Origin: Rhodospirillaceae bacterium
Lineage (GTDB): Bacteria; Pseudomonadota; Alphaproteobacteria; Bin65
DNA: 64,000 nucleotides
NCBI GenBank assembly: GCA_011523655.1
Contig: WTGH01000018.1
Coordinates: 62,001-126,000, forward strand
Direction: 5' to 3'
Position numbers and translations under genes: made by a program. A model generated the notes under the pieces. That model ran no database searches, had not been told where the DNA came from, and worked only from the letters and a program-made list of their open reading frames with translations. Below, piece after piece: positions 8,842-17,754 of the stretch (position 1 is the stretch's first letter; every line of letters begins with the position of its first letter).

Positions 8842-9501
8842 ATGTCCCGTTTCGCGCTCGATCATGCGTCGGCCGAATACAAGGAGGCCCGCGCCCGGCT
8901 GCTCGCCGCCGAGGAGGCGCTGCGCGACCGGGCCGAGGAAGTGGCCGCCCTGCGCCGCGCCCTGCCGGCCGATACGCCCGTGCCCCAGGACTATGCCCTT
9001 ACCGAACTGGTCGGCGGCAAAAGGCGGACGGTGACGCTGTCGGACCTGTTCGGCGCCCAGCCGACGTTGATCCTGATGCATTTCATGTGGGCGCCGGCCG
9101 ACGACGAACCCTGCCCCATGTGCGCCCTGTGGGCCGACGGCTATAACGGAATCCAGCCGCATCTGCGCCAGCGCACCGCCTTCGCGGTCGCGGTCAAGAA
9201 GGATATCGAATCGATGGCCGCCTTCGCGGCCCGGCGCGGCTGGACCGGCCTGCGCCTGGTCTCCTCGGCGGGCACGAACTTCAACCGCGACTTCGGCATG
9301 GAGGACGACGACGGGGGCCAGCGGCCGGGCGTCAGCGTCTTCATCCGGGCGGATGACGGCAGCGTCCGGCATTTCTACACGGTCAGCGCCGGTCTCGGCG
9401 ACGGCAGCTTTCGCGGGATGGACCTGCTCAGCCCGGTCTGGAACTATCTCGACCTGCTGCCGCACGGGCGCGGGGAATTCATGCCGAAACTCGCCTATTG
9501 A
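8842..9501 (+). CDS. DUF899-type thioredoxin-fold protein
   Basis: 219-residue cytoplasmic protein of the DUF899 family (thioredoxin-like fold). The N-terminus is a charged helix (EYKEARARLLAAEEALRDRAEEVAALRRALP), as usual in the family. It is followed by a YALTELVGGKRRTVTLSDLFG strand-helix region and the diagnostic CPMCALWADGYNG with a CxxC pair near residue 92. The ATG at 8842 is preceded by GAGGGG and is better than the TTG at 8827. Function is not established; family members are often called dithiol-disulfide isomerase-like. Confidence 0.8.
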   Translation: MSRFALDHASAEYKEARARLLAAEEALRDRAEEVAALRRALPADTPVPQDYALTELVGGKRRTVTLSDLFGAQPTLILMHFMWAPADDEPCPMCALWADGYNGIQPHLRQRTAFAVAVKKDIESMAAFAARRGWTGLRLVSSAGTNFNRDFGMEDDDGGQRPGVSVFIRADDGSVRHFYTVSAGLGDGSFRGMDLLSPVWNYLDLLPHGRGEFMPKLAY

Positions 9502-9566
9502 ACCGGGGCCGCCGCCTGATATGAGGCGGCACGAGACGGCGCGCCAAAAGCAAGAGGAAACGGATC

Positions 9567-10424
9567 ATGGCCACCCGGCAACCGGAGGACGGCGGCGCCG
9601 TCAAGGCGCTCTGGCGCTATCCCGTCAAGTCCATGGCCGGCGCTTCGCTCGATGAAGCGGCGGTCGCCGACGGCGGCATCCTGGGCGACCGCGCCTATGC
9701 CGTGATCGACCGGACCAGCGGCAGGGTGGGGAGCGCCAAATATCCGAAGAAATGGGCCGGCCTGATCGCGCTCGCGGCGGATTTCGTCTCCCCGCCGCAG
9801 GCCGGCGCGCCCCTGCCGCCGGTGCGCATCGTCTGGCCCGACGGCACGGCGGTTGCGAGCGACGGGGGAGAAGCGGACGCGCGCCTCTCCGAAACCCTGG
9901 CACGGCCGGTCACGCTCACGGCGCAGCGCCCGGAAACCGTCAGCGTCGAGCGCCTAGACCCGCTCGCCGACGAGGAGACCGTCGTCGATATCGGCGCACT
10001 GATGATGGCCGGCCGGTTCTCCGACTACGCCGCCCTCCATCTCATCACCACGGCGACGCTGGCGCGCCTTGCCGAACTCCGCCCGGAGTCGGCGTTCGAC
10101 GTCCGCCGCTTTCGCCCGAACATTCTGATCGCCTCGCCGGACGGCGCGCCGGGCTTCGTCGAGAATGGCTGGGTCGGGCGGGAAATCGCGATCGGCAGCG
10201 ACGTGCGTCTGCGCATCTCCGACCCGGCGCCGCGCTGCTCGGTCCCGACGCTTGCTCAGGCGGGGCTCCCACAAGACCCGCAGGTCCTGCGCACCGTCGC
10301 CGAACACAACACGGTCCCCGTCCCCGCCCTCGAAGGCGAGGCGCTGCCCTGCGCCGGCGTCTACGCCTTCGTCATCCGCGGCGGCACGGTGAAAAAGGGC
10401 GACCCGGTGCGGGTCGACGGCTAG
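9567..10424 (+). CDS. MOSC domain protein
   Basis: 285-residue MOSC protein. The N-terminal beta-barrel segment VKALWRYPVKSMAGASLDEAAVADGGILGDRAYAVID is typical of MOSC_N. The core MOSC domain follows, with the conserved Cys in APRCSVPTLAQAG that is thought to coordinate molybdenum or carry sulfur. MOSC proteins take part in molybdenum-cofactor handling or reduction of N-hydroxylated compounds. A good ribosome site (GAGGAAA) precedes the ATG. The neighbouring convergent gene encodes a tungsten/molybdenum pterin enzyme, which fits cofactor-related work but does not prove a link. Confidence 0.88.
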   Translation: MATRQPEDGGAVKALWRYPVKSMAGASLDEAAVADGGILGDRAYAVIDRTSGRVGSAKYPKKWAGLIALAADFVSPPQAGAPLPPVRIVWPDGTAVASDGGEADARLSETLARPVTLTAQRPETVSVERLDPLADEETVVDIGALMMAGRFSDYAALHLITTATLARLAELRPESAFDVRRFRPNILIASPDGAPGFVENGWVGREIAIGSDVRLRISDPAPRCSVPTLAQAGLPQDPQVLRTVAEHNTVPVPALEGEALPCAGVYAFVIRGGTVKKGDPVRVDG

Positions 10425-10460
10425 CGACAAGGGGATTTAGCCAGAAGCCATGCCCATTTA

Positions 10461-10588
10461 CCTCCCCCTCTTCAGAGGGGGAGGCCAGGTGGGGGTGCCG
10501 TGACACCGGCACGGCCTTACCGGCGCGCGGACACCCCCATCGACCTCGCTGCGCTCGGCCACTTCCCCCTCTGAAGAGGGGGAAGGAC
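10461..10588. repeat. inverted-repeat element between convergent genes
   Basis: The 182-base gap between the MOSC gene and the oxidoreductase gene is mostly one palindromic element. Its left arm is CCTCCCCCTCTTCAGAGGGG plus GAGGCCAGGTGGGGGTG. Its right arm is ACACCCCCATCGACCTCGCTG and GGCCACTTCCCCCTCTGAAGAG. Each arm also forms its own hairpin around CTTCAGAG or CTGAAGAG. Located tail-to-tail, it may terminate both transcripts. A simpler GC hairpin of similar flavour is at 25112-25135. Confidence 0.75.
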
Positions 10589-10606
10589 AAATTTGCGGCG
10601 CCAGAC

Positions 10607-12322
10607 CTACCAGGCGGCCACCACCTCGTCCATCGCGGCGTTGACTTCGGCGGCGTGCAGCCGGCCCGTCTTGTTGGTCGGCGCGAGCGGTTCGTGGAGG
10701 AAGAATTCGGGCAGTTCGTCGTCTTCGACCGTGAAGCCGGCCTGGCGATTGAATTCCTTCTCCAGCCTCAACGTCTCGATGCCGATCTCGTCGATGAAGT
10801 CCGGCGGTATGTCGATATTGTAGGAATCGTTGATCGCGTCGGCGATCAGCTTGCGGTTGACGTCCGTCACCGTGCGGCCGAACACGCACAGGCCGAGGGA
10901 ATCGGCGACCGCGCTGTTGATCTGGACCTGGTAGCTGCGCTCAGCCAGGTCCTTCATCGGCTTGCCGGCGCTGTCGTAGTGCGGCAGGTTGCCCGCCGTG
11001 TGGTCGGCGCCCTGGGCGGTCAGCATCATGGAGACGCCGGTCACCTCGATGACCCGTGGATCGTAGGCGCTGATCGCCTGCTTCTTGATCACCGGCACCC
11101 GCTCGATGCCGTAATGCGCGCCGACCCGGGCGGTGCCCTGGGCGAGGATGCGGCCGCGCTCGTTGCCGACGCGGATATCCTCCAGGGCCCGCTCCATGAA
11201 GGCGACGTCGCCGAATTCGGCCTCGCCGTGATCCATCAGGATCGCCAGCATGGCGCCGACCTCGATGGTATCGATGCCGAGATCGTTGGCGACGAAGTTG
11301 AGCCGGGCGATATCGTCCGGGTCCTTGATGCCGCAATTGGTGCCGAGCAGGCCGATGGTCTCGTATTCCAGCGGCGAGACGACCTCGTTGCCCTCTTCGT
11401 CGTTATAGATGTTGGAGCATTTGATCAGGCAGCCGGGCATGCAGGCGTGGGAGGGATCGCCGCCGCGCTCGACATTCTGGTTGTAGATAAAGTCGCCGCC
11501 CGCTTCGAATGTCTCCTCCTTCGGATCGACGATCTGGCCGGCACTGAAATTGCGCACCGGCAGGGCGCCGGTGGCGTTGGTGTAGTCGGCCATCATGGCG
11601 GTGCCGTAGGTCGACATGTTCTGGACCGCCGGCTGCTCGCGCAGCATCGCGCCGTATTGCTTGATCGCGCCCATCACCTTCGGGCGGTCGTGCAGCGGCG
11701 GCATCTTGGTCTTGTCGACGACGATCGCCTTGACCTTCTTGAGGCCCATGACGGCGCCGACGCCGCCGCGCGCCGCGATGCGCACCGGGCGGTTCTCGGC
11801 GTCGCTCACCGCGATGCCGGCGAGCAGGCCGCAATATTCGCCGACCGGGCTGCAGAGTGCGACGCTGGTCTTCCGGCCGTATTTCTCGTGCAGCAGGGCG
11901 GCTGCCTCGATATTGCCCTTGCCCATGTAGGGTTCGGCGGTGTCCCAGCTGAAGGCACCTTCCTTGTCGATATGGATGACGACCCAGTCGTCCGCCGCGC
12001 CGTGGAGCGTGAAGCCGGCGATCTGCAGATGGCCCATGGCGAGCGCGAAAGTGCCGCCGGCGTTGGATTCCTTGATCCCGCCGGTCAGCGGGCTCTTGCA
12101 GCCGATCGAGAGCCGGTTGGCGTTCGAGAAGTTGGTGCCGGCGAACGGCCCGGCGGAGAAGATCAGCGGGTTGTCCGGCGACATCGGATCGACCGTGGCG
12201 ACGCCGTCCTTCAGCAGGGTCTTGGCGATGAAATAGCGCCCGGCCTCGGCGAACTCCCGCCCTTTCAGCTCGCGGGATGTGACGGTGCGGGTCGCAAGAT
12301 CGATATCGAGATAATGGCGCAT
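10607..12322 (-). CDS. aldehyde:ferredoxin oxidoreductase family protein (W/Mo-bispterin)
   Basis: 571-residue member of the aldehyde ferredoxin oxidoreductase family, which carries a tungsten or molybdenum bis-pterin and a [4Fe-4S] cluster and oxidises aldehydes to acids. The N-terminal domain (RHYLDIDLATRTVTSREL, FSAGPFAGTNFSNANRLSIG) matches the family barrel. The cluster cysteines are in HACMPGCLIKCSN with a distant Cys in LLGTNCGIKDPDD. The start is the ATG at 12322; upstream in-frame residues do not resemble the family. It is somewhat short for the family (near 600). No ferredoxin or cofactor-synthesis genes are adjacent apart from the MOSC gene. Such enzymes are best known in anaerobes, so its presence in an apparently aerobic alphaproteobacterium is noteworthy. 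Confidence 0.87.
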   Translation of the reverse strand: MRHYLDIDLATRTVTSRELKGREFAEAGRYFIAKTLLKDGVATVDPMSPDNPLIFSAGPFAGTNFSNANRLSIGCKSPLTGGIKESNAGGTFALAMGHLQIAGFTLHGAADDWVVIHIDKEGAFSWDTAEPYMGKGNIEAAALLHEKYGRKTSVALCSPVGEYCGLLAGIAVSDAENRPVRIAARGGVGAVMGLKKVKAIVVDKTKMPPLHDRPKVMGAIKQYGAMLREQPAVQNMSTYGTAMMADYTNATGALPVRNFSAGQIVDPKEETFEAGGDFIYNQNVERGGDPSHACMPGCLIKCSNIYNDEEGNEVVSPLEYETIGLLGTNCGIKDPDDIARLNFVANDLGIDTIEVGAMLAILMDHGEAEFGDVAFMERALEDIRVGNERGRILAQGTARVGAHYGIERVPVIKKQAISAYDPRVIEVTGVSMMLTAQGADHTAGNLPHYDSAGKPMKDLAERSYQVQINSAVADSLGLCVFGRTVTDVNRKLIADAINDSYNIDIPPDFIDEIGIETLRLEKEFNRQAGFTVEDDELPEFFLHEPLAPTNKTGRLHAAEVNAAMDEVVAAW

Positions 12323-12497
12323 GACAGCCCCGATGGTTCCGGTCGTATGGCGGGATTTTAGCGGGTCGTGCCTGCGGTGTGTGGGGAAATTATGTCGTCC
12401 CCTCAATCGTCATATCGACCGAGCAGCGTTTGCGATTTTCGCCGGCCTGCAAACCGCGCTAAACAGAGCGCCCCGCACGACCGAGGAGCGACGCCCC

Positions 12498-13670
12498 ATG
12501 CCCGTCATCAACCGCATCGCCGATTTCCACGACGACATGACCGCCTGGCGCCGGGACATCCATGCCCATCCGGAAACCGCCTTCGAGGAGAACCGGACGG
12601 CCGATATCGTCGCCGACAGGCTGGAGAGCTTCGGCATCGAGGTGCATCGCGGGCTGGCGAGGACCGGCGTGGTCGGCCGGCTGAAGGCCGGCGCCTCGGA
12701 CCGGACCATCGGGTTGCGGGCCGATCTCGACGCCCTCAACCTGCTCGAAAAGAACGACTTCGACTATCGCTCGAAGCGCGACGGCAAGATGCACGCCTGC
12801 GGCCATGACGGCCACATCACCATGCTGCTCGGCGCGGCGCGCTACCTGGCCGAGACCCGGAATTTCGACGGCACCGTGCATTTCATCTTCCAGCCGGCCG
12901 AGGAAGGCGGCGCCGGCGGCAAGGTCATGGTGGACGAGGGGCTGTTCGAGCAATTCCCCTGCACGGCGGTCTACGGCATGCACAACTGGCCCGGCATGGC
13001 GCGTGGCCGGATCGGCGTGCGCACCGGCGCGATGATGGCCTCGGCGGACATGTTCCAGATCCGCATCCACGGCCGGGGCGGCCATGCCGCAATGCCGCAC
13101 CATGCCGTCGATCCGGTAGTCGTCGGCGCGCAGATGGTCGGCGCCCTCCAGACCATCGCCAGCCGCACCAACGATCCGCTCGACAGCGTCGTGGTCAGCG
13201 TCACCCAGTTTCACGCCGGCACGGCGGACAATGTGATCCCCGACGAGGCCGTGCTGTCCGGCACCTGCCGGGCGCTCTCGCCGGAAGGGCGGGACATGAT
13301 CGAGCGGCGCATGAGGGAGACGGTCGCGGGCATCGCCGCCTCTCACGGCATCGCCGCCGACCTGGACTACCGGCGCAACTATCCGGTGCTGGTCAACACC
13401 GCCGAAGAGACGCAGAGGGCCGCGCGCGCCGCCGCGAAGGTGGTCGGCGAGGCCAATGTCGCGGTCGACGATCCGCCGGTCATGGGCTCCGAGGATTTCG
13501 CCTTCATGCTCCAGGCCAGGCCGGGCAGCTATGTCTGGATCGGCAACGGCGTCGGCGAGGAAGGCGGCTGCATGGTGCACAATCCGCGTTACGACTTCAG
13601 CGACGAAATCCTGCCGGTCGGCGCGAGTTACTGGGCCGCGCTGGTGGAGCAGGAGTTGCCCCGGGGGTAG
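12498..13670 (+). CDS. M20-family amidohydrolase (hippurate-hydrolase-like)
   Basis: 390-residue metal-dependent amidohydrolase of peptidase family M20D (HipO/AmhX/IAA-amino-acid hydrolase group). Metal-binding motifs are HACGHDGHITMLLGAARYL, FQPAEEGGAGGKVMVDEG and YGMHNWPGMARG. The dimerisation domain contains GRGGHAAMPHHAVDP. The final metal-binding part is DDPPVMGSEDFAFMLQARPG. It probably removes an acyl group from an N-acyl amino acid. The ATG at 12498 is preceded by GAGGAG. The divergent oxidoreductase starts 175 bases upstream. Confidence 0.92.
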   Translation: MPVINRIADFHDDMTAWRRDIHAHPETAFEENRTADIVADRLESFGIEVHRGLARTGVVGRLKAGASDRTIGLRADLDALNLLEKNDFDYRSKRDGKMHACGHDGHITMLLGAARYLAETRNFDGTVHFIFQPAEEGGAGGKVMVDEGLFEQFPCTAVYGMHNWPGMARGRIGVRTGAMMASADMFQIRIHGRGGHAAMPHHAVDPVVVGAQMVGALQTIASRTNDPLDSVVVSVTQFHAGTADNVIPDEAVLSGTCRALSPEGRDMIERRMRETVAGIAASHGIAADLDYRRNYPVLVNTAEETQRAARAAAKVVGEANVAVDDPPVMGSEDFAFMLQARPGSYVWIGNGVGEEGGCMVHNPRYDFSDEILPVGASYWAALVEQELPRG

Positions 13671-13675
13671 ACGAT

Positions 13676-14368
13676 CTAGGGCGTCCGTTCCCGGATGGCG
13701 TGGAATGTGTGGGTCATGTAGGCGGCGGCGACGACGGGCATGACCAGGTTGAGCACCGGCACGGTCATCAGCATGGCGATGACGAAGCCGGCCCGGAAGA
13801 CCCGGCCGCCGTTGGCGCGGCGCAGCGCCGTGCGGTCGGCCTTCTCCAGCCGGCGCATGGCCACCACGTCGTAATATTCCCGGCCGGCCAGATAGCCGTT
13901 CAGGGTCCAGGAAATCAGGAAGTTCAGGCCGGGCAGCAGCAGGTAGAGCGGCAGCACGAGCAGGTTGAGCAGGAGCAGCAGCCCGGTGAAGCGGAGCACG
14001 CCGACGATATCCTCGCGCAGGGGGATGTCCCGTGCGGGCGGCAGGTGCGGATAGTGCCGGCGCTCGACCGCCGCGACGACCCAAGACAGGAAGAAGCCGG
14101 TGATCATCAGCAGGACCGCCGGCGCCACCAGCAGCACAGCGAAGAAGATCGCCAGCCCGGTAAAGGTGTCGACGATCCAGTTGGCCCAGCCCCAGCGGAA
14201 AATCTCGAAGCCGGTCAGAAGCCAGGCCACGACAACCCACAGGACGGCGAGCGACGCCACGGTCAGCAGGAGACTGACCAGCACGACCCAGCTTATGCGC
14301 GGGTTGAGCAGGGCGCCGAAGGCCCGGGCGAGCGACCCGGCGGTCTGGACGGCTTCGTTGGACGCCAT
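13676..14368 (-). CDS. EI24/CysZ-like membrane protein
   Basis: 230-residue polytopic inner-membrane protein of the EI24 (CysZ) family. Several long hydrophobic helices (WVVLVSLLLTVASLAVLWVVV, FFAVLLVAPAVLLMITGFFLSWVVA, LLLLNLLVLPLYLLLPGLNF) alternate with loops. The conserved tail region is LNGYLAGREYYDVVAMRRL and PVLNLVMPVVAAAYMTH. E. coli CysZ imports sulfate; for alphaproteobacterial EI24 proteins the cargo is not known. The 3' end nearly touches the M20 gene that converges on it. A gap of 184 bases separates its start from the divergent sugar-kinase gene. Confidence 0.85.
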   Translation of the reverse strand: MASNEAVQTAGSLARAFGALLNPRISWVVLVSLLLTVASLAVLWVVVAWLLTGFEIFRWGWANWIVDTFTGLAIFFAVLLVAPAVLLMITGFFLSWVVAAVERRHYPHLPPARDIPLREDIVGVLRFTGLLLLLNLLVLPLYLLLPGLNFLISWTLNGYLAGREYYDVVAMRRLEKADRTALRRANGGRVFRAGFVIAMLMTVPVLNLVMPVVAAAYMTHTFHAIRERTP

Positions 14369-14552
14369 GGATATTTCCCTTCCCGCAATCTTCCCTGCGT
14401 GAAATGCGGCCCCGCGTGAAATGCCGCGCAGCCTGCCGGCCGCAGGGACCGGCGCTCTTGCCGCCGCCGCATACTGCCTTTAGTTGGGGCTACATTTGGG
14501 AACGGGCCCGCACATTTCCACCGGAACGGACACAATCCCCCATGAGCGCCCC

Positions 14553-15545
14553 ATGAGCGACGCCGCTTTCGACGTTGTCGGCCTCGGCAACGCCATCGTC
14601 GACGTGATCGCCCCGGCCGACGACGCCTTCATCGCGCGGCACGGGCTGCGCAAGGGCGGCATGACGCTGGCAGACACGGAAGCGTCCGAAGCGCTTTATG
14701 CCGCCATGGGGCCGGCCACGGAAATGTCCGGCGGCTCGGCGGCCAACACCATGGCGGGGATCGCCTCGCTCGGCGGCCGGCCGGCCTTTTTCGGCCGGGT
14801 GCGCGACGACCAGCTCGGCGCGGTTTTCACCCACGACATCCGGGCCATCGGCGTCGGCTACGAAACCCCGCCGGCGCGCAGCGGCGACGCGACCGGACGC
14901 TGCCTGATCCTTGTGACGCCGGACGCCGAGCGCACCATGCAGACCTGCCTCGGCGCGTCGGCGCAGTTCGAACCGGAGGACGTCGACGACGCCGTCGTCC
15001 GCAACTCCGGGATCGTCTATCTGGAAGGCTATCTGTTCGATCCGCCGCCCGCCCGGGCGGCCTTCTACAAGGCCGCCGAGGCGGCCCACGCCGCCGGGCG
15101 CAAGGTCGCGCTGTCGCTTTCCGACGCCTTCTGCGTCGAGCGGCACCGGGCGGAAATCCGCGCCCTTGTCGACGGCCATATCGATATCCTGTTCGCCAAC
15201 GAGGAAGAGATCGTCTCGCTTTACGAAACGCGCGATTTCGCCGGCGCGCTGGACGCGGTGCGCGGAAAATGCGCCATCGCGGCGCTGACCCGGAGCGAGA
15301 AAGGCTCGGTCGTCGTCTCCGGCGCCGACGCCTTCGAGGTTGCCGCCGAGCCGGTCGCCGCCGTGGTCGACACCACCGGCGCGGGCGACCTGTACGCCGC
15401 CGGCTTCCTGCACGGCCTCAGCCGCGGCGCAAGTCTTGCCGAGTGCGCCAGGACCGGCGGCCTGTGCGCCGCCGAAATCATCAGCCATATCGGCGCCCGG
15501 CCGGCTGTGGCGCTCAGGGAACTGGTAACGCAAAAGTTGGGTTGA
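14553..15545 (+). CDS. PfkB-family kinase, adenosine-kinase-like
   Basis: 330-residue ribokinase-superfamily enzyme. The substrate motif GGSAANTMAGIASLGGRPAFFGRV is present. The catalytic/anion-hole motif VVDTTGAGDLYAAGFLHGLSRG contains the base Asp. Sequence style (VVGLGNAIVDVIAPADDAFI and lid segment GRCLILVTPDAERTMQTCLGAS) resembles the bacterial adenosine-kinase group rather than fructokinases. It would phosphorylate adenosine or a related nucleoside/sugar with ATP. The ATG at 14553 was chosen because the family begins just before the first strand; ATGs at 14542 and 14553 are close but only the latter is in frame. Confidence 0.85.
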   Translation: MSDAAFDVVGLGNAIVDVIAPADDAFIARHGLRKGGMTLADTEASEALYAAMGPATEMSGGSAANTMAGIASLGGRPAFFGRVRDDQLGAVFTHDIRAIGVGYETPPARSGDATGRCLILVTPDAERTMQTCLGASAQFEPEDVDDAVVRNSGIVYLEGYLFDPPPARAAFYKAAEAAHAAGRKVALSLSDAFCVERHRAEIRALVDGHIDILFANEEEIVSLYETRDFAGALDAVRGKCAIAALTRSEKGSVVVSGADAFEVAAEPVAAVVDTTGAGDLYAAGFLHGLSRGASLAECARTGGLCAAEIISHIGARPAVALRELVTQKLG

Positions 15546-15611
15546 CGCTTGCCGGCCGCTGCCGGAAGCAGGGCGGCGCGCCGGGACGAACGGGCCGTCA
15601 AGGAACGGGAC

Positions 15612-17030
15612 ATGACAAACGCCGCGGAAAAAACCGCGCCGACATGGCGGCAGGCGCTGGCCGCCTATCGCGACCCGCGGGTCATCACCATGTTCTTCAT
15701 GGGCATCTCCGCCGGGCTGCCGCTCATCCTGGTGTTTACCACGCTCTCGGTCTGGCTGCGCGATGTCGGGGTCAGCCGCACCGCCATCGGCTTCTTCAGC
15801 TGGGTCGCGCTGACCTACGGCTTCAAGTTCCTGTGGTCGCCGCTGGTCGACCGGTTGCAGCTTCCCGGGCCGCTCTCCCGGCTCGGCCGGCGCCGGAGCT
15901 GGGTCCTGCTGGCCATAGCCGGCGTGATCGCCGGCCTGATCGGCATGGCGCTCACCGACCCGAAGAGCGACCTGTGGCAGATGGCGCTGTTCGCCTTCAT
16001 CGTGGCGTTCAGCAGCGCGACCCAGGATATCGCGCTCGACGCCTTCCGCATCGAGAGCGCGCCCGACCATATGCAGGGCGCGACCGCCGGCGCCTACCAG
16101 GCCGGCTACATGCTGGCGGTCAAGATCGTCGGCGGCGCGCTCGCGCTCTATCTGGCGGAATTCATCGACTGGGGCACGGCCTACGCCGCCATGGCCGCCT
16201 TCATGCTCATCGGCGTCGTCACCATCCTGATCCGGCCGGAGCCCGTGGCGGCCCGCATCGGGGCGACCGACGAGTTGCTGGCCAGACTCCAGGCGGCCGC
16301 AGGCCTGCGCGGCGGCCGGCAGACCGCCCTTACCCGGATCGCGACCTGGTTCAGCACCGCCGTGATCGGGCCGTTCACGGAATTCTTCACCCGCAACGGC
16401 AGCTGGACCCTGCTGATCCTGCTGCTGATCGCGGTCTACCGCCTGTCCGACATCACGCTCGGCGTCATGGCGGGGCCCTTCTATATCGACCTCGGCTTTT
16501 CCAAGACCGACATCGCCAACGCCACCAAGCTGTTCGGCCTGTTCGCGGCGATCGGCGGCGCCCTGTTCGGCGGCTTCGTCGTGGCCCGGATCGGCGTTCT
16601 GCCGGCGCTGATGACCGCGGCGCTCGCCGTGATCGCGACCAATCTGCTGTTCGGCTTCATGGCGCTGATCCAGACCGACAGCTTCTGGCTGCTCACGGCG
16701 ATCGTCAGCGCCGACAGCATCGCCGCCGGCATGGCCGGATCGGCCTTCATCGCCTATCTGTCGTCGCTCACCAACGTCCAGTACACGGCGACGCAATATG
16801 CCCTGCTGACCTCGATCATGCTGCTGCCGGGCAAGCTGGTCGCCGGCTTTTCGGGCGTCGTCGTCGATGCCGCGGGCTATGTGCTGTTCTTCGCCTACGC
16901 CTCGGCACTGGGCGCGCCGGCGGTCATCCTGATCCTGGTGCTGGCACGCCTGGAGCGGCGCGGCATCATCCGCCGCAAGCGCGAAGACGGGCAGAAGGCC
17001 GAGGGCGCGCCGGCCGCGGGGCCGGCATAG
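15612..17030 (+). CDS. AmpG-like MFS transporter
   Basis: 472-residue major facilitator with twelve or more helices. The opening DPRVITMFFMGISAGLPLILVFTTLSVWLRDVGVSRTAIGFFSWV matches the AmpG muropeptide (anhydro-MurNAc-peptide) permease family. So do LWSPLVDRLQLP and the loop ATQDIALDAFRIE. AmpG recycles cell-wall fragments from the periplasm. Start ATG 15612 has AAGGA upstream. It lies 66 bases behind the PfkB kinase and may be co-transcribed. Family members in alphaproteobacteria are often called only MFS transporter, so the muropeptide substrate is probable, not certain. Confidence 0.85.
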   Translation: MTNAAEKTAPTWRQALAAYRDPRVITMFFMGISAGLPLILVFTTLSVWLRDVGVSRTAIGFFSWVALTYGFKFLWSPLVDRLQLPGPLSRLGRRRSWVLLAIAGVIAGLIGMALTDPKSDLWQMALFAFIVAFSSATQDIALDAFRIESAPDHMQGATAGAYQAGYMLAVKIVGGALALYLAEFIDWGTAYAAMAAFMLIGVVTILIRPEPVAARIGATDELLARLQAAAGLRGGRQTALTRIATWFSTAVIGPFTEFFTRNGSWTLLILLLIAVYRLSDITLGVMAGPFYIDLGFSKTDIANATKLFGLFAAIGGALFGGFVVARIGVLPALMTAALAVIATNLLFGFMALIQTDSFWLLTAIVSADSIAAGMAGSAFIAYLSSLTNVQYTATQYALLTSIMLLPGKLVAGFSGVVVDAAGYVLFFAYASALGAPAVILILVLARLERRGIIRRKREDGQKAEGAPAAGPA

Positions 17031-17042
17031 AGCGCGCCGCCG

Positions 17043-17729
17043 CTACTGCAGCTCCATCGCGTAGCCTGCGGAGCGGACCGTGCGGATGACGTCGGGCGCC
17101 GGGCCGACATCGAGCGCCTTGCGCAACCGCCTGATGTGCACGTCCACGGTCCGCGGCTCGACATAGACATCGTGGCCCCAGACCGAATCGAGCAGCTGCT
17201 CGCGCGAGAAGACCCGGCCCGGATGTTCCATGAAATGGCGCAGCAGGCGGAATTCGGTCGGGCCCAGATGGGTCGCCTTGCCGGCGCGCGTCACCTTGTG
17301 GGCGGCCAGGTCCATCTCGATATCGGCGAATTTCAGGTTCTCGGCCGAGACGGCCGGCCGGGTCCGGCGCATGACGGCGCGAATCCGCGCGACGAGCTCC
17401 TTGGGCGAGAAGGGCTTGGTGAGATAGTCGTCGGCGCCGCTGTCCAGGCCCCGGATGCGGTCGGCTTCCTCCGATTTGGCGGTCAGCATGATCACCGGAA
17501 CGTCGCGGGTCTCACGGCGCCGGCGCAGCTGGCGGCACACCTCGATACCGGAGACCGCCGGCAGCATCCAGTCCAGGACGATCAGGTCCGGGCGGCGTTC
17601 GCGGACCGAGATCAGGGCATCCTCGCCATCCCGCGCGTCATCGACCTCGAAGCCCGCCTCTTCCAGATTGTAGCGGAGCAGCGTGACCAGCGGCGCCTCG
17701 TCTTCGACGACAAGGATGTAGGGCTTCAT
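17043..17729 (-). CDS. phoB: phosphate regulon response regulator
   Basis: 228-residue OmpR/PhoB-family regulator. The receiver domain (1-120) has the acidic pair ED at 9-10, the phosphoacceptor Asp53 in LIVLDWMLP and the LTKPF lysine. The C-terminal winged helix (about 130-225) has LGPTEFRLLRHFMEHPGRVFSREQLLDSVWG and VDVHIRRLRKAL. It activates phosphate-starvation genes through Pho boxes. It is the last gene of the pst operon, 25 bases behind phoU. The kinase phoR is not next to it. The start was chosen at ATG 17729, where the receiver begins. Confidence 0.95.
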   Translation of the reverse strand: MKPYILVVEDEAPLVTLLRYNLEEAGFEVDDARDGEDALISVRERRPDLIVLDWMLPAVSGIEVCRQLRRRRETRDVPVIMLTAKSEEADRIRGLDSGADDYLTKPFSPKELVARIRAVMRRTRPAVSAENLKFADIEMDLAAHKVTRAGKATHLGPTEFRLLRHFMEHPGRVFSREQLLDSVWGHDVYVEPRTVDVHIRRLRKALDVGPAPDVIRTVRSAGYAMELQ

Positions 17730-17754
17730 CGGCCTTCCCCGGGGCGCCGCCGCG

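Noticed and set aside
14490-16796. Very long open frame on the minus strand across the PfkB and AmpG genes
   Set aside because: It is antisense to two well-recognised genes, rich in Arg, Gly, Asp and His, with no domain; this is usual in GC-rich DNA. The same applies to long frames at 5279-7618, 18206-20719 and 25848-28910.
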